A DNA stretch of 64,000 nucleotides. Source: Margaritifera margaritifera. Its lineage: Eukaryota > Mollusca > Bivalvia > Unionida > Margaritiferidae. This document shows, one piece after another, positions 53,101-55,893 of the stretch. The notes under the pieces are model-generated. The model was not told where the DNA came from, searched no databases, and saw only the letters and a program-made list of their open reading frames with translations. Made by a program: the position numbers and the translations under genes. The DNA lies in NCBI GenBank assembly GCA_029931535.1, contig JAQPZY010001346.1:1984001-2048000 (forward strand). Reading direction: 5' to 3'. The first letter of the stretch is position 1. Each line of letters begins with the position of its first letter.

Positions 53101-55893
53101 ATTCAGGAGGAGTAGTGATAACAAGATTTTCAAGATGACCACCATGTTGTGCCATATATTGCCTGATATCACTCACCTGGCTTACATAACTTAACACTTG
53201 ATCATTTCACTAAGCAGTAGTACTTTAAGAACACAGCCTAGGTAAACTATCTTCCAAACGTTATATCATGTTGATTTACCAATTTTACTATATCCTGATC
53301 AAAATTCTTCTAAAGATAATGGCATAATTAATATGCAAAGTATCTTGCTCATAAGCAAAGTCATCCGAGACTTTGATGATATAAACCCATTTATCAAGTT
53401 TGATTGAAATTGGATGAGAAATTGTCTCTAGATCAAGATTGGTAACACACTCAGCCAATCAGATGCATGGTATCTCATTAATATGTGCTGATCTCTTTTA
53501 TTATAGAACCTGTCTAAGACAATGATGATACAATTTTTATGAACTTGGAAGTCCAATTGAAATTCAGTCTCCATGGGGGGTAACAAGCTCTGTTAATCAG
53601 ACAGAAGATTATCACACAAATATGTGTAGATTTTACACATGATTAAACTCATCCAACATCTCAGTACTATAAGACTATTTAACAAGCCTATTTACATTAA
53701 GTTTAATTAAAATCAGGTCAGAAACACCGTCACTCAAGTCCTAAGAAGCTGAACCAATCAGATACAAAATCACCTCAATAATGTACACAAACCATGCTCA
53801 TAATAAAACTAATTGGATATCTGGATGATATACGCCTATTTACCAAGTATGATAAAAATCTGATCAGAGACAGTCACTTAAGTGTTGACAAGCTTAGCCA
53901 ATCAGATACAAGATCATCTCATTTACATGCATGGATCTCGCTCATTATTGAACTCGTGTAAGATATTGATTGTATCCTACATCTGATCCAACTCAGATCA
54001 GAAATATGTCCTCTGGAGTGGTAACAAGCACAGCCAATCAGATTCAAGATACCTAATTAATATGCATGATTCTCGCTCATTATTGAATTCCTCAGAGAAC
54101 TTGACAATATAAGCCCATATTTCAAGTTTGATCAAAATCTGATCAGAAATATGATGTCCAGATTGGAAACCAGCTCAGCCAATCAGATGCAAGATCACCT
54201 CATTAATACACATAGATTTCACACATTAGCAAATTCATGCATGATCTTGATGATTTAAGCCTATATTCCAAAATTTGATCAAAATGAGATAAGAAATATG
54301 GCCTCCAGGGTGGTAACAAACACAGTCAATCAGATGCAATATCACCTCATTAATTTGTGTGGATCTCCCTCATTACCGAACTCATCTGAGATCTTTATTA
54401 CAAAAACCTATATTCCAAGTTTGATCAAAATCAGATCTAAAATATGGTCTCCAGAATGGTAACAAACTCTGTCAATCAGATGCGAGATCACCTCATTAAT
54501 GTATGTGAATTTCACTCATATTCAAATTCTTCCAAGATCTTAAGGATATAAACCTATATTATCAGTTTGTCCAAAATCAGATCAGAAACATGGCCTCCTG
54601 AATCATAACAAGCAAATGTTGATGGACAGACATCCTACAGACAACAGATGACAGATGGTGGACGCAAAGCCATACCATAAGTGGGTAAACTGAGCTAATA
54701 AGCAATAAATATAGACAACTTAAGACTTTGATTTTGTCATAAATGCAACACAATAATCTGGTCAAATCCAGAAATTACAATAGCAGTCATGTTTGCCCCA
54801 AGTTAACTGCCAATTTTGCCAGGAATTATTTTTTTTTCACTCTAAGTTTCTGGACGTTAACTAGATATGTGCCAATATGATATGGATTCCCCCAACAACA
54901 TGATACATTTTGAAGAGAAAAGTTTTAAGTTAAACAAGGCTGCCATAAATCTGTTAAATTATGTTGGAAAATGATGAGCATAAAAAAATATTCTTTAGCA
55001 TCTGCCCCAAAAACATACGGTAAAGACAGTAATCTTACACAGATGCTGAAAATAAGGCCAAGGACCAGTGGGCCCTGGTTAGGGGCAAATTCTGGACTTG
55101 TTATGCCAGGTCTTGAAACTATAATGAGTGGTCCTGGAACTGTATTTATCAATGTTCTATTATCTATTTTCAGACACATGTATGAAATGAAATGTGGCTA
55201 TGTGTATCATTATGCATTGTAATTTGTTGAAATAATGGTGATTCATTTCTAATGTATAAATTGTAAAAAAATCAATACCGAAATTTCATTTTGTGACTTC
55301 ACTGTAAAATTATCATGACCTTTAACCATATCTCCACTTTTCAACACTGCTGTTATTTAATGACAACAGTTTGCTAATTAGAGATGTGGAAAAATTGAAC
55401 TTGAATAGATCAGTGACTCATCTGGCAACCTTTACAAATTTCTACAGACTTGAAAAATCGGAAGGTCCACCTTGTAAATTAAGTTAAAAATGACTGGACT
55501 CCCATTTAAACAGAGATGTTGATCCCTACCAGATGCAAAGTATGTAACCGGTGGATCCAATAAAGTTCTCTATCTTTCCGATACCTGCAATTTAAAGTTA
55601 TTCACAGTATTACACATAGTACATTAATAAAATATATGGTGTCAAAGTATGTCTGTAATTTTATGTATGAATGCACAACCTTTTCTTCATATGAAGCAAC
55701 AGAACTAGGCAATCCTGGTCGAGTAGTTCTCACATAGAAGGTCAGTATGGCAGCACAAACTTCAAAGGGTATCTTTCCTGTTTTGATTGCATCTCCCACT
55801 TCGTCCAATTTCAACATGGCCATGAAGGTACGGGGAAGAAGGTAGTCCATCTCAAACATTGGATACAGGATGCCGACTACCTGGTCCAAATTC
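6522..55893 (-). CDS. RNF213: RNF213-like E3 ubiquitin ligase, partial gene, 15 internal exons
   Basis: Fifteen minus-strand exons join with canonical GT-AG sites and uninterrupted phase into about 1,139 codons (3,419 nt). The product resembles the region of RNF213/mysterin between the N-terminal arm and the AAA+ core. Diagnostic stretches include LEPLHASYRSNIFLNLWQDI, GVKELKVFVDLASISAGEGD, HGSVEVTSLAQTEAINSKGI and DYLSVEHLGLILRRLAEK. The family is a giant cytosolic AAA+ ATPase and E3 ligase; the vertebrate protein acts in lipid-droplet biology and in ubiquitin coating of intracellular pathogens. The start codon, AAA+ modules and RING are not in the window, so catalysis cannot be judged. The introns (up to 14.7 kb) are filled with mobile elements. 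Family assignment is from remembered sequence similarity; the exon model is read directly. Confidence 0.88.
6982..8114. mobile_element. pogo/Tigger-like non-autonomous transposon (1.13 kb)
   Basis: The left end CAGTTAAACCTGATTTAAGT and the right end ...acatgttttactg are imperfect inverted repeats (18 of 24 bases) with TA on each side. Subterminal 'agtgaccac' / 'ggtggtctctcaat' text is typical of Tigger-type elements. No transposase remains; the open frames inside are short and lack motifs. Confidence 0.65.
8290..8662. repeat. Three tandem copies of a 122-bp unit
   Basis: Each unit reads approximately: ccaataaatcttgtgtccag, a 'gggcaa..agaatg' core, ctgggctaccacaagctgaa, gtagcccagtg, then tcatgacttttgccacaat. 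The three copies differ by roughly 15-25 percent. Open frames across it follow the repeat and are not a gene. Confidence 0.85.
8663..8972. other. Short intron part without recognisable features
   Basis: AT-rich text between the 122-bp triplicate and exon 14. A stretch near 8.83-8.88 kb has splice-like borders but no family-like peptide. Confidence 0.4.
8973..9153 (-). CDS. RNF213: RNF213-like exon 14 of window
   Basis: A 181-nt exon encoding ISWCNDHLEEEATLREEDIE, MGDGDHTVKEVIPYEGWKRS and DQSIMSITAAILNKLEVAKG. The acceptor is catctctggcag and the donor is AAGGG/gtatgg. It is acidic and probably a flexible linker. Phase 2 in and phase 2 out fit exon 13 and exon 15. It is absent from the ORF list because it has no in-frame start. 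Confidence 0.84.
9260..10490 (+). repeat. R5 tandem repeat array with nuclear-receptor-like half-sites
   Basis: About eight diverged units of roughly 145-150 bp: accatgaccttgaagatagg, accccacaatgtggtacatg, acacattctaatgatgatat, ataagtataccaagtttcat, ccttaatctcaaatggctct, gaatggaaggaaagtgtgat. At 9854-9865 two TGACCT hexamers are directly adjacent. The array fills the intron between exons 14 and 13. Confidence 0.8.
10634..11177 (-). CDS. RNF213: RNF213-like exon 13 of window
   Basis: A 544-nt exon of 181 codons plus one base, opening VFDSVMRLANVFIKLNLAGC and continuing through VLFKHWQTKFLC, FMENCLDKWIGHINQKRSEY, LNYFTTDQLVILQQEMV, IYPLLSAVKENCTYEDLVDA and a UBA-like helical tail (SGHSEKLAEAALRHVKPDQI). 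The acceptor is ctactcacag and the donor is GAGG/gtaagt. The 'NYFTTDQLVIL' block is characteristic of the region preceding the AAA+ ring. Confidence 0.92.
11178..11735. other. Intron between exons 13 and 12, nothing recognised
   Basis: AT-rich sequence without repeat-family text or open frames of note. Confidence 0.5.
11736..11897 (-). CDS. RNF213: RNF213-like exon 12 of window
   Basis: A 162-nt exon (54 codons) beginning YLQNTLQLTVPDYGKEFQGH and containing LQDLQSHLMLVAGKTEQGKN, a conserved family segment. The acceptor is gtttttctcag and the donor is ATGTTG/gttagt. Both ends are phase 0. The intron upstream holds the DIRS-like reverse transcriptase fragment. Confidence 0.9.
12120..13700 (-). 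pseudogene. DIRS-like retrotransposon reverse transcriptase/RNase H fragment
   Basis: The minus strand encodes a decayed RT-RNase H of the DIRS type, read from high to low coordinates. It has an upstream segment ending PAFYALMFLVPKKGG, a frameshifted part with 'FRMET..SV...' and 'VSIDF', then MPFGLASVPWVLTRAMGVIA, a YFDDWLL motif (the Y-x-DD catalytic box), LARNSMVDLV-like text, and HSYLFTDLSDS, the start of RNase H. A stop follows where the family has DSGWG, then LFHINNLEVKAVFF and SSDDKSVVAYL. Stops and frameshifts show it is dead. No tyrosine recombinase or terminal repeats were found. It sits in the intron before exon 12, in sense with the gene. Confidence 0.85.
13701..14489. other. Intronic sequence, origin unclear
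   Basis: No gene or repeat family recognised. A patch at 13.98-14.06 kb is locally richer in CG dinucleotides and has a tgatgacgtaggtcacac string; it might be the non-coding end of the neighbouring DIRS fragment, but I see no inverted repeats. Confidence 0.35.
14490..14605. repeat. Degenerate tandem repeat of about 13 bp
   Basis: The motif tttgcattcatt(t) recurs with drift (gcattcattttgcatg, gcatttattttgcattcc, ctgcattcattttt). It creates a spurious serine/phenylalanine-rich open frame. Confidence 0.7.
14824..14979 (-). CDS. RNF213: RNF213-like exon 11 of window
   Basis: A 156-nt exon of 52 whole codons, LDTSRHLDWLKTVKHAHGSV to NTAMNTSLGL. The core 'HGSVEVTSLAQTEAINSKGI' is diagnostic for RNF213. 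The acceptor is ccttttcttgaag and the donor is GGTTTG/gtaaga. Both ends are phase 0. The ORF continues past the donor for a few hydrophobic residues, which I take as intron. Confidence 0.9.
15075..16325 (+). repeat. R1 element (copy 2): head, about six units, downstream module
   Basis: It begins with the R1 head (cccttgaagggactaatgct, aaagaatttcctggaattca, gaccatttcttcct, ttcagcaataacaagatttt), followed by units of about 145 bp. The usual tail is missing, but the end (16.15-16.33 kb) matches 3.28-3.46 kb (gtacaaaa..ttaaaggatttga, atatgaagt.ctatgta). It lies in the intron between exons 11 and 10. Confidence 0.85.
16416..16636 (-). CDS. RNF213: RNF213-like exon 10 of window
   Basis: A 221-nt exon encoding GVKELKVFVDLASISAGEGD, then IEIAKVNCLHAATTGYASLI and a C-terminal helix ending LKADPNLSMKL. 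This is one of the best-conserved RNF213 segments. The acceptor is catacttacag and the donor is AACTG/gtatgt. Two degenerate copies of this exon lie just 5' of it (16.74-16.84 kb and 17.17-17.26 kb). Confidence 0.92.
16737..16835 (-). pseudogene. Decayed duplicate of exon 10 (copy 2)
   Basis: The minus strand reads FGVPKEWKVFIDIASILVRE and then GDMETVSMHP, which aligns with exon 10's GVKELKVFVDLASISAGEGD. A plausible acceptor (gtcaattcag) precedes it, but it would enter in phase 0 whereas exon 9 leaves one base. The middle of the exon (the 'AKVN' part) is missing and a stop follows. I read it as a relic, although an alternative exon in a paralogous transcript cannot be excluded. Confidence 0.7.
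17165..17262 (-). pseudogene. Decayed duplicate of exon 10 (copy 3)
   Basis: The nucleotides on the minus strand align with the central part of exon 10 (cttgactagcatttcctttg against cttgccagcatatcagctgg, then cccaaggttcagctgtctcc against gccaaggtcaactgtcttca). One frame still reads LTSISFGMWTFPRFSCLH, but the shared frame is broken by a small deletion. It has no usable splice boundaries. Confidence 0.6.
17330..18765 (+). repeat. R2 tandem-core element (copy 1)
   Basis: The head (gcctgagatcactcatctgg, gccaaatgtaagagcagttg, gccaagaaatctg) is followed by about eight units of roughly 160-165 bp: ttgtacaaacttgaaaggcc, ttcatgccaggatgctttct, gtcaaatttggtcaaattct, gagaagaagt, ggtttttctatttttagtaa, tggtggccatatttgatggc. 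It ends with a tail containing a 'tcacttggtcttgtaacctg' hairpin-like string near 18.74 kb. Confidence 0.85.
18766..19667. other. Intronic sequence with a two-copy local repeat
   Basis: Two diverged copies of 'aagcctcattccaaatatg...tttaatccatcaagtctttcaaaa...gagccaacagggcc...aaaacaatgagaatcaaacctgacc..ggtcttcttaatataaag' lie at about 18.76-19.04 and 19.04-19.25 kb (period near 150 bp). This looks like one more tandem-core family. The rest up to exon 9 is unassigned. Confidence 0.5.
19668..19821 (-). CDS. RNF213: RNF213-like exon 9 of window
   Basis: A 154-nt exon, ENAAYKKMKEFDDSLLKTCK through FVICKHLVIWLRESMI, plus one base. The acceptor is gtcattttcag and the donor is ATAG/gtatgt. Together with exon 10 it matches the family segment in which a short helix ending WLRE is followed by GVKELKVFVDLAS. 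It lies between two R2 repeat arrays. Confidence 0.87.
19914..21385 (+). repeat. R2 tandem-core element (copy 2)
   Basis: The head starts at aggcccaactaggcctgaga with an AGGCC...GGCCT inverted repeat. It is followed by about eight units of the R2 core in the intron between exons 9 and 8. Units near 20.75 kb and 21.1 kb are the most diverged. Confidence 0.85.
21415..22085 (+). repeat. R6 tandem repeat with dense TGACCT half-sites
   Basis: Four to five units of about 145 bp: gaccttgacctttgatcttt, tgaccccaaaatcaagaggt, ttcttccttaccccaagtgc, aaaccatccacaaactttgc, gaactaaagtcattgtgcag. At 21705-21732 there are three TGACCT hexamers and one TGACCC within 28 bp. Confidence 0.8.
22086..22720 (+). 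repeat. R7 tandem repeat (copy 1)
   Basis: Units of about 150-160 bp: ccttgaccccaaggtcaaag, gggacaagcatgcttgtcac, agaatgaattgtcttagctt, ataatgattcatcccaagta, tccataaaggggtttaggaa, atataagcaaatgaaaaaa. It directly abuts R6. The text after 22.7 kb (gccatcgccaccagtgctgt, aaaagtgagttatgtctcac) may be its tail; aagtgagttatgtctcactt is a near-perfect inverted repeat. Confidence 0.8.
22721..23309. other. Intronic sequence, nothing further recognised
   Basis: No exon or transposase could be recognised; open frames are short and low in complexity. Confidence 0.4.
23310..23414. repeat. CATA microsatellite
   Basis: A (CATA)n tract of about 100 bp with one early interruption (atgcat) and a degenerate 3' end. 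The HTYIHTYI and VCMYVCMY open frames over it are artefacts. Confidence 0.97.
23592..23666. repeat. ATC/CAT-rich simple repeat
   Basis: Imperfect (CAT)n with a tcatgatcatgatca palindromic stretch. Confidence 0.85.
24034..24599 (-). CDS. RNF213: RNF213-like exon 8 of window
   Basis: The largest exon of the series (566 nt, 188 whole codons plus a split one). It carries the most diagnostic RNF213 block: ITVYKLSAEVISMLEPLHAS, NIFLNLWQDIGRESKATTLD and EVCKKVWKPAISKREEITKK, then an acidic and basic helical tail ending YELLGDFEVIKTIASQ. The acceptor is atactttcag; the donor is TCACAG/gtcagt. The open frame continues into intron on both sides, so ORF ends are not the exon ends. Confidence 0.92.
25232..25731 (+). 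mobile_element. Possible solo LTR of a Gypsy-type element
   Basis: The segment starts TGTAGG and ends TAACA just before an AT microsatellite. It holds text typical of Gypsy LTRs I know from invertebrates: a gaatgttctgtcatgtgact block, a tatttatacag box, and repeated 'cattc..gaacattct' strings. There is no target duplication (the 3' flank is microsatellite), so this is tentative. The 0.4 kb upstream (24.84-25.23 kb) contains a 'tggtgccagaattgaca' string and may belong to the same element. Confidence 0.3.
25732..25822. repeat. AT microsatellite 1
   Basis: About 45 uninterrupted AT dinucleotides. Confidence 0.98.
26033..26121. repeat. AT microsatellite 2
   Basis: About 44 uninterrupted TA dinucleotides, 210 bp after the first AT tract. 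Confidence 0.98.
26122..26606. other. Intronic sequence with a short internal repeat
   Basis: 'gtgagaggaagccaccacccaggttactgtcc' near 26.16 kb and 'gtgagaggaagccataacctgtgttattttc' near 26.26 kb are two copies of a 100-bp repeat. Otherwise nothing is recognised. Confidence 0.5.
26607..26924 (-). CDS. RNF213: RNF213-like exon 7 of window
   Basis: A 318-nt exon encoding about 106 residues, from GDEKKVYHLSQLCIQELTQA to LVQLCQRIHS. It is rich in heptad-like hydrophobic spacing (LEKFNVARAVKIRQIEVDSY), suggesting a long helix of the stalk. The acceptor is a strong pyrimidine tract ending ctcttacag; the donor is CTCTG/gtaagt. Phase 2 in and phase 1 out match both neighbours. Confidence 0.86.
27235..27562 (+). 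repeat. R7 tandem repeat (copy 2), about two units
   Basis: Same unit as 22.1-22.7 kb: gaccttgattcccaaggtca, cagaatgaattatcttacct, atgattcttccaaagtatga, aaatccatcatagggtttgg, gaaatataagcaaatgaaaa. It stops a few bases before the exon 6 donor. Confidence 0.8.
27567..27762 (-). CDS. RNF213: RNF213-like exon 6 of window
   Basis: A 196-nt exon starting AIETGYSAQMHRLESHERER, with a charged helical stretch (LYEREWEAAMKRRDMEDD) and ending LTWTPFSHFLKMF plus one base of the next codon. The acceptor is atattttgtag and the donor is TTCT/gtaagc. The split codon is completed as tyrosine by exon 7. Confidence 0.83.
27888..28024. repeat. 38-bp tandem repeat, about 3.5 copies
   Basis: The unit (ccctttaatgcaccatcatg then cctttcaatgctagg) is repeated almost perfectly; outer copies have 'gaatcatg' in place of 'ccatcatg'. 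Confidence 0.95.
28025..28960. other. Intronic sequence, nothing firm
   Basis: No exon-like signals. A motif 'cttgcccagggcaagctgaa...cttgcccttcag...gcttgcccc' near 28.53-28.58 kb includes an inverted repeat. The part after 28.75 kb may be the decayed 3' side of the retroelement ORF that follows. Confidence 0.4.
28980..29740 (-). pseudogene. Degenerate retroelement ORF with SGNH-hydrolase and zinc-knuckle traces
   Basis: The minus strand encodes PIGSSLLKGIKTHGLRDTDV, then RTHRGAKIRTITEAL, a 'TVIIIVSGNHYSCGYSL' block and, one frame over, DTNLVMSGLPPHRDADVDII NLL. This follows the layout of SGNH-hydrolase-like domains carried by some invertebrate retroelement ORF1 proteins (GSS box; GGN/D-like block). 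Further downstream, at about 29.04-29.15 kb, 'CGEEGHRAHVHGKG' and 'LCGWYGHKEKLC' look like two decayed CCHC knuckles. Frameshifts and stops show it is not functional. No reverse transcriptase was found nearby. Confidence 0.55.
29730..29870 (+). repeat. Two-copy tandem repeat of about 95 bp
   Basis: ttgtttgcgaatcagttgat catatattggggttt and ttgtttgtgactcagtggaa catgtattgggcttt are diverged direct copies. Confidence 0.7.
29871..31006. other. Intronic sequence, nothing recognised
   Basis: AT-rich. A G/T-rich patch with 'gtggtggtacc(t/c)tca' repeated twice lies at 30.30-30.36 kb. No exon or transposon signature. Confidence 0.45.
31007..31114 (-). CDS. RNF213: RNF213-like exon 5 of window
   Basis: A 108-nt exon (36 codons) between acceptor cttacttttcag and donor TTAAG/gtaaga. 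It encodes ILQDTSGTNLLIELYCRKVE and then TFHPCVQNCLNQLAFK. Both ends are phase 0. No known motif is visible; placement rests on splice signals, continuity and position in the series. Confidence 0.83.
31580..32805 (+). repeat. R1 element (copy 3), apparently complete: head, core, tail
   Basis: The head (agagtccatcaaaggagcta, aagaatttccagaattcaag, gaccatttcttct) is followed by about seven core units and a full tail at 32.67-32.80 kb (aaagtttcatagcaatcctc, caagtagtttaggaggagta, gcaataacaaacttgtgcta, then a ggatgaacgatggac run and caggccatctct). It lies in the intron between exons 5 and 4. Confidence 0.88.
33085..33290 (+). mobile_element. Fragment related to the 35.4-37.4 kb Tigger-like element
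   Basis: Text such as gggaattattatggattcac, aagatcagttggtaagtaca and atgtaccaatgcatggttct is closely similar to 36.98-37.11 kb inside the complete Tigger-like element (aattattgtggactcactcc, gagatcggttggtgagtaca, atgtaccaatgcacggttct). It is a truncated relative without terminal repeats. Confidence 0.65.
33424..33528 (-). CDS. RNF213: RNF213-like exon 4 of window
   Basis: A 105-nt exon of 35 whole codons between acceptor tttacacag and donor GAGAG/gtaaag. It encodes CWDTIFVPNDLPSEAVKEDW and then NSDAEKDLNQILRRE. Both ends are phase 0. It is separated from exon 3 by only about 0.5 kb, one of the shortest introns here. Confidence 0.84.
34024..34312 (-). CDS. RNF213: RNF213-like exon 3 of window
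   Basis: The exon is 289 nt. The acceptor lies in a pyrimidine-rich stretch ending tctgacaataag; the donor is AAAG/gtaggt. It encodes about 97 residues beginning SSRTELIKHRMFYKIAGALL and ending DWKASLESSLK. The stretch is predicted to be helical and has no catalytic motif. It lies 14.7 kb from exon 2; that intron holds the piggyBac/Tigger nest and the R1-R4 arrays. Phase fits both neighbours. Confidence 0.85.
35085..35389 (+). pseudogene. piggyBac-like transposase, N-terminal part
   Basis: An acidic start (a run of seven glutamates then AQDLPGKW) leads into FNFFELFFPLHLIQILATQS and WRKITTKEMKAWLGIHIYIS ILQLPQ, the N-terminal portion of a piggyBac transposase domain. The frame runs directly into the left end of the Tigger-like insertion. 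Family members cut and paste at TTAA. Confidence 0.85.
36340..36438 (+). pseudogene. Truncated Tigger/CENP-B-type HTH start
   Basis: A 32-codon frame beginning MDNSTQKRKAFTVTEKLKAM and ending SGVSTSQI before TAA. It resembles the N-terminal helix-turn-helix of pogo/Tigger transposases, which binds the transposon ends; the catalytic DDE domain is absent. Confidence 0.7.
37243..37259. repeat. C17 homopolymer
   Basis: Seventeen consecutive cytosines within the Tigger-like element; the length may be a sequencing or assembly artefact. Confidence 0.95.
37397..38760 (+). pseudogene. piggyBac-like transposase, C-terminal part, broken
   Basis: Downstream of the Tigger insertion the piggyBac homology resumes across several frames: SDKYTQYFHVNDSRPKTTRG (37.47-37.53 kb); DKSMIKFRGHLAFCQHLPAK around the first catalytic Asp; NHIVKIDNYFTNPDLHERLL around the second Asp (38.07 kb); then VQRKSGNESMREIQVPIIIP, YKKNINDVDQTDQMQ and MDFRMNLAKQLIRTY in one frame up to 38,626. 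A CVDC string near 38.71 kb may be a remnant of the C-terminal Cys-rich finger. Frameshifts and stops show it is inactive. Confidence 0.85.
39135..39180. other. Possible right end of the piggyBac element
   Basis: The text ccaggaatgaatgag runs into TTAA at 39177-39180, the target sequence used by piggyBac elements. I could not find a matching left end upstream of 35.08 kb, so this is tentative. Confidence 0.3.
39410..41125 (+). repeat. R3 tandem-core element (copy 1), interrupted by a SINE
   Basis: A head like that of R2/R4 (aggcctgatactgctcacct) is followed by about ten units of roughly 135-145 bp: gggccataactcctgtaaat, gatgacatgaaatgctggaa, atcaaactcattcaaggtct, catcaatataaagctgcatg, ccaaatttggttgaaatcca, aatccttggtaaagttatgc, tgcagaaaccaaa. 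The end has a ggatggatggatggac run and a ctgctgactttgtcc tail. A SINE lies at 40.60-40.80 kb. Confidence 0.85.
40598..40798 (-). mobile_element. tRNA-derived SINE, decayed, inside the R3 array
   Basis: Minus-strand order: a tRNA-like part with a degenerate box B (gggttggatacaaaccca) and 'gtaatccaag', then the common SINE body string gtgaatccttgggaaagaca. The same body motif occurs in the SINE at 56.5 kb. It interrupts a unit of R3. Confidence 0.6.
41126..41490 (+). repeat. R4 tandem-core element (copy 1), about two units
   Basis: Units of about 145 bp: catctcattaatatgcatgg, gtcttgctcatcatcaaatc, ttgatgatataagcccatat, tccaagtttgatcaaaatcg, gatcagaaatatggc, ataacaagcaat. The tail is gttgatggacagacaataga. 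Confidence 0.8.
41505..43055 (+). repeat. R1 element (copy 4), apparently complete: head, core, tail
   Basis: The head (cccttgaagtgactgacact, aagaatatacaggaattcaa, gaccatttcttcctcttaac) is followed by about nine units and the tail (agtttaggaggagtagcgac, aacaaacttgtgctaatgga, agaccatcccataagctctt). It ends in an imperfect hairpin: agctc ttct ggtc tat gacc tgtg gagct. Confidence 0.88.
43056..43479. other. Unassigned spacer between R1 and R3 arrays
   Basis: No open frame with motifs and no repeat unit that I recognise. Confidence 0.4.
43480..43691 (+). repeat. R3 array (copy 2), left part
   Basis: R3 unit text (acacaagatttcatcaatat, aaaactgcacactaaatgcg, gaaatccag, aatgctggcaatttatccca) stops at 'agctgcataccat', where a transposon begins. 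The same R3 unit resumes at 44,409. Confidence 0.8.
43692..44408. mobile_element. hAT-like non-autonomous transposon, 717 bp
   Basis: The left end CAGTGATTTCTCCAGGATT and the inverted right end CAGTGTTTTCTCCATGATG are inverted repeats (16 of 19). The flanks read cataccat on the left and ca--ccat on the right, consistent with an 8-bp target duplication with a 2-bp loss, and the element sits in mid-unit of R3. Inside, a 102-bp segment (acagttgtttatcttcatta ttg.cacag) is tandemly duplicated at about 43.87-44.06 kb. No transposase is present. Confidence 0.72.
44409..44772 (+). repeat. R3 array (copy 2), right part
   Basis: It resumes with accatatttggctgaaatcc then aacaatccttcgtaagtaaa gctgcagaaag, and continues for about two units, immediately followed by an R2 head. 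Confidence 0.82.
44773..45412 (+). repeat. R2 element (copy 3), short core with terminal module
   Basis: The head (aggcacaagtgggcctgaga, tcactcacttggttgacatc, gccaagaaatctgg) is followed by one core unit and a terminal module (attcccactcacttttgtag, ggggtacagtggtt, cttgaaacattcccatttca, tagcatgccaaatata). Parts of the terminal module recur at 56.99-57.20 kb, and the 'gaaacattccca' part at 62.13-62.20 kb. Confidence 0.75.
45413..45935. other. Unassigned spacer
   Basis: No open frame with motifs and no recognised repeat. Confidence 0.4.
45936..46575 (+). repeat. R2 array (copy 4), left part
   Basis: About four R2 units; the last stops at 'ccaccatatttgatg', where the hAT-like element begins. 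Confidence 0.83.
46576..48000. mobile_element. hAT-like transposon, 1.43 kb, in an R2 unit
   Basis: The left end CAGAGATGTGCCAGGATTTT and the inverted right end CAGAGATGCTGCCAGGGTGT match for the first 15-16 bases allowing one gap. The R2 unit is interrupted between 'catatttgatg' and 'tgatggcagataagcatc', so TGATG is present on both sides as a 5-bp duplication. Near the left end is a perfect 20-bp palindrome (46601-46620). It carries a minus-strand coding remnant at 46.87-47.53 kb. Confidence 0.72.
46873..47530 (-). pseudogene. Unrecognised coding remnant inside the hAT-like element
   Basis: Two minus-strand open stretches: about 60 codons (EVYEIIGARKVLLEIPVSNF, then YESDVHARWTKTDGMPVNPL) preceded by an acidic run, and downstream 134 codons (NNSEQADYGIDGLKTLIQNC, ELLKIVHNNHKEHFSNLFKL). 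They are separated by stops. I do not recognise the family; position within terminal repeats suggests a transposon-encoded or captured protein. No catalytic motif is visible. Confidence 0.4.
48001..48195 (+). repeat. R2 array (copy 4), right part with hairpin tail
   Basis: The unit resumes (tgatggcagataagcatcat ttgtataatcttgaaagccc) and ends in a tail: acacaacagatgacaaatga, gggccatatcataagctcac, then the hairpin tcacctgg tcttatgg ccaggtga at 48172-48195. Confidence 0.85.
48196..49015 (+). repeat. R3 tandem-core element (copy 3)
   Basis: About six R3 units (ggtcacaactcctctaaatg, gaacacaggaaatcaaacta, ttcaagatcttatcaacata, aagctgcatatcaaatctgg) start directly after the R2 hairpin and end shortly before exon 2 with a ggacagacagactgg run. 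Confidence 0.83.
49035..49102 (-). CDS. RNF213: RNF213-like exon 2 of window
   Basis: A short 68-nt exon with acceptor ctatgcacag and donor GAGAG/gtattt. It encodes NVGDAIFALRDVCRVAVQKP followed by DE and two bases of a serine codon. It is too short to show up as a long ORF; it was found by splice sites and by the family-like DAIFALRDVCRVA segment. It starts in phase 0, as exon 1 requires, and its last two bases (AG) are completed by the first base (T) of exon 3. Confidence 0.8.
49103..51200. other. Intronic/flanking sequence with a tRNA-like box B only
   Basis: No exons or arrays recognised. On the minus strand at about 49.70-49.77 kb, 'caggtttgaatccc' preceded by 'ttgcttggtcttgtaagaaa' resembles the B box and arm of a tRNA or SINE head, but no full cloverleaf can be drawn. 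The rest is AT-rich. Confidence 0.4.
51244..51640 (+). pseudogene. DDE transposase C-terminal remnant
   Basis: The frame reads SKCNDANFLKLEDNRITPLF, VPVSCTDKLQPFDLALSKYY, KEKLKPHF; then after frame breaks LDLQTLKHRPIH and EKSDLIIHGFEKA. The 'vP..cTd.LQPlDl..nk..K' pattern is the end of DDE_1-type (pogo/Tigger or related) transposases. It has no ends or catalytic triad and is a fossil. Confidence 0.65.
51641..52904. other. Unassigned AT-rich sequence
   Basis: No gene or repeat family recognised. Confidence 0.4.
52905..53150 (+). repeat. R1 fragment (copy 5), about 1.7 units
   Basis: Text aacatcataagaagtctttt, gtgataacaagattttcaag, agatgaccaccatg. It has neither head nor tail and runs straight into the R4 head. 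Confidence 0.8.
53155..54690 (+). repeat. R4 tandem-core element (copy 2): head, about nine units, tail
   Basis: The head (gcctgatatcactcacctgg, cttacataacttaacacttg, tatcatgttgatttaccaat) is nearly the same as the head at 56.09-56.27 kb. Units of about 145 bp carry gccaatcagatgcaagatca, cctcattaatatgcatggat, ctcgctcattattgaactc and gatcaaaatcagatcagaaa. The tail (54.62-54.69 kb) has gatggacagacatcctacag, acaacagatgacagatggtg and ccataccataag. Confidence 0.87.
54691..55679. other. Intron 3' of exon 1, nothing recognised
   Basis: Open frames near 55.0-55.2 kb on both strands overlap each other and show no motif. Confidence 0.45.
55680..55893 (-). CDS. RNF213: RNF213-like exon 1 of window
   Basis: The exon is 214 nt. 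The acceptor reads ttcctttag followed by GAATTTGGAC; the donor is AAAAG/gttgtg. It encodes about 71 residues including VVGILYPMFEMDYLLPRTF and KTGKIPFEVCAAILTFYVRT, close to the family motif around 'LYPKFEMDYLLPRTF'. The first nucleotide completes a split codon, so an upstream exon must exist; I found none between 55.9 and 64 kb. The exon ends in phase 0 and matches the next exon. An open frame continues past the donor for about 30 codons, but the spliced form fits the phase better. Confidence 0.85.

Noticed and set aside
54925..55222. Two opposite-strand frames of 83-84 codons near 55 kb
   Set aside because: They are mirror frames over the same DNA, without motif, splice continuity or codon bias to choose either.
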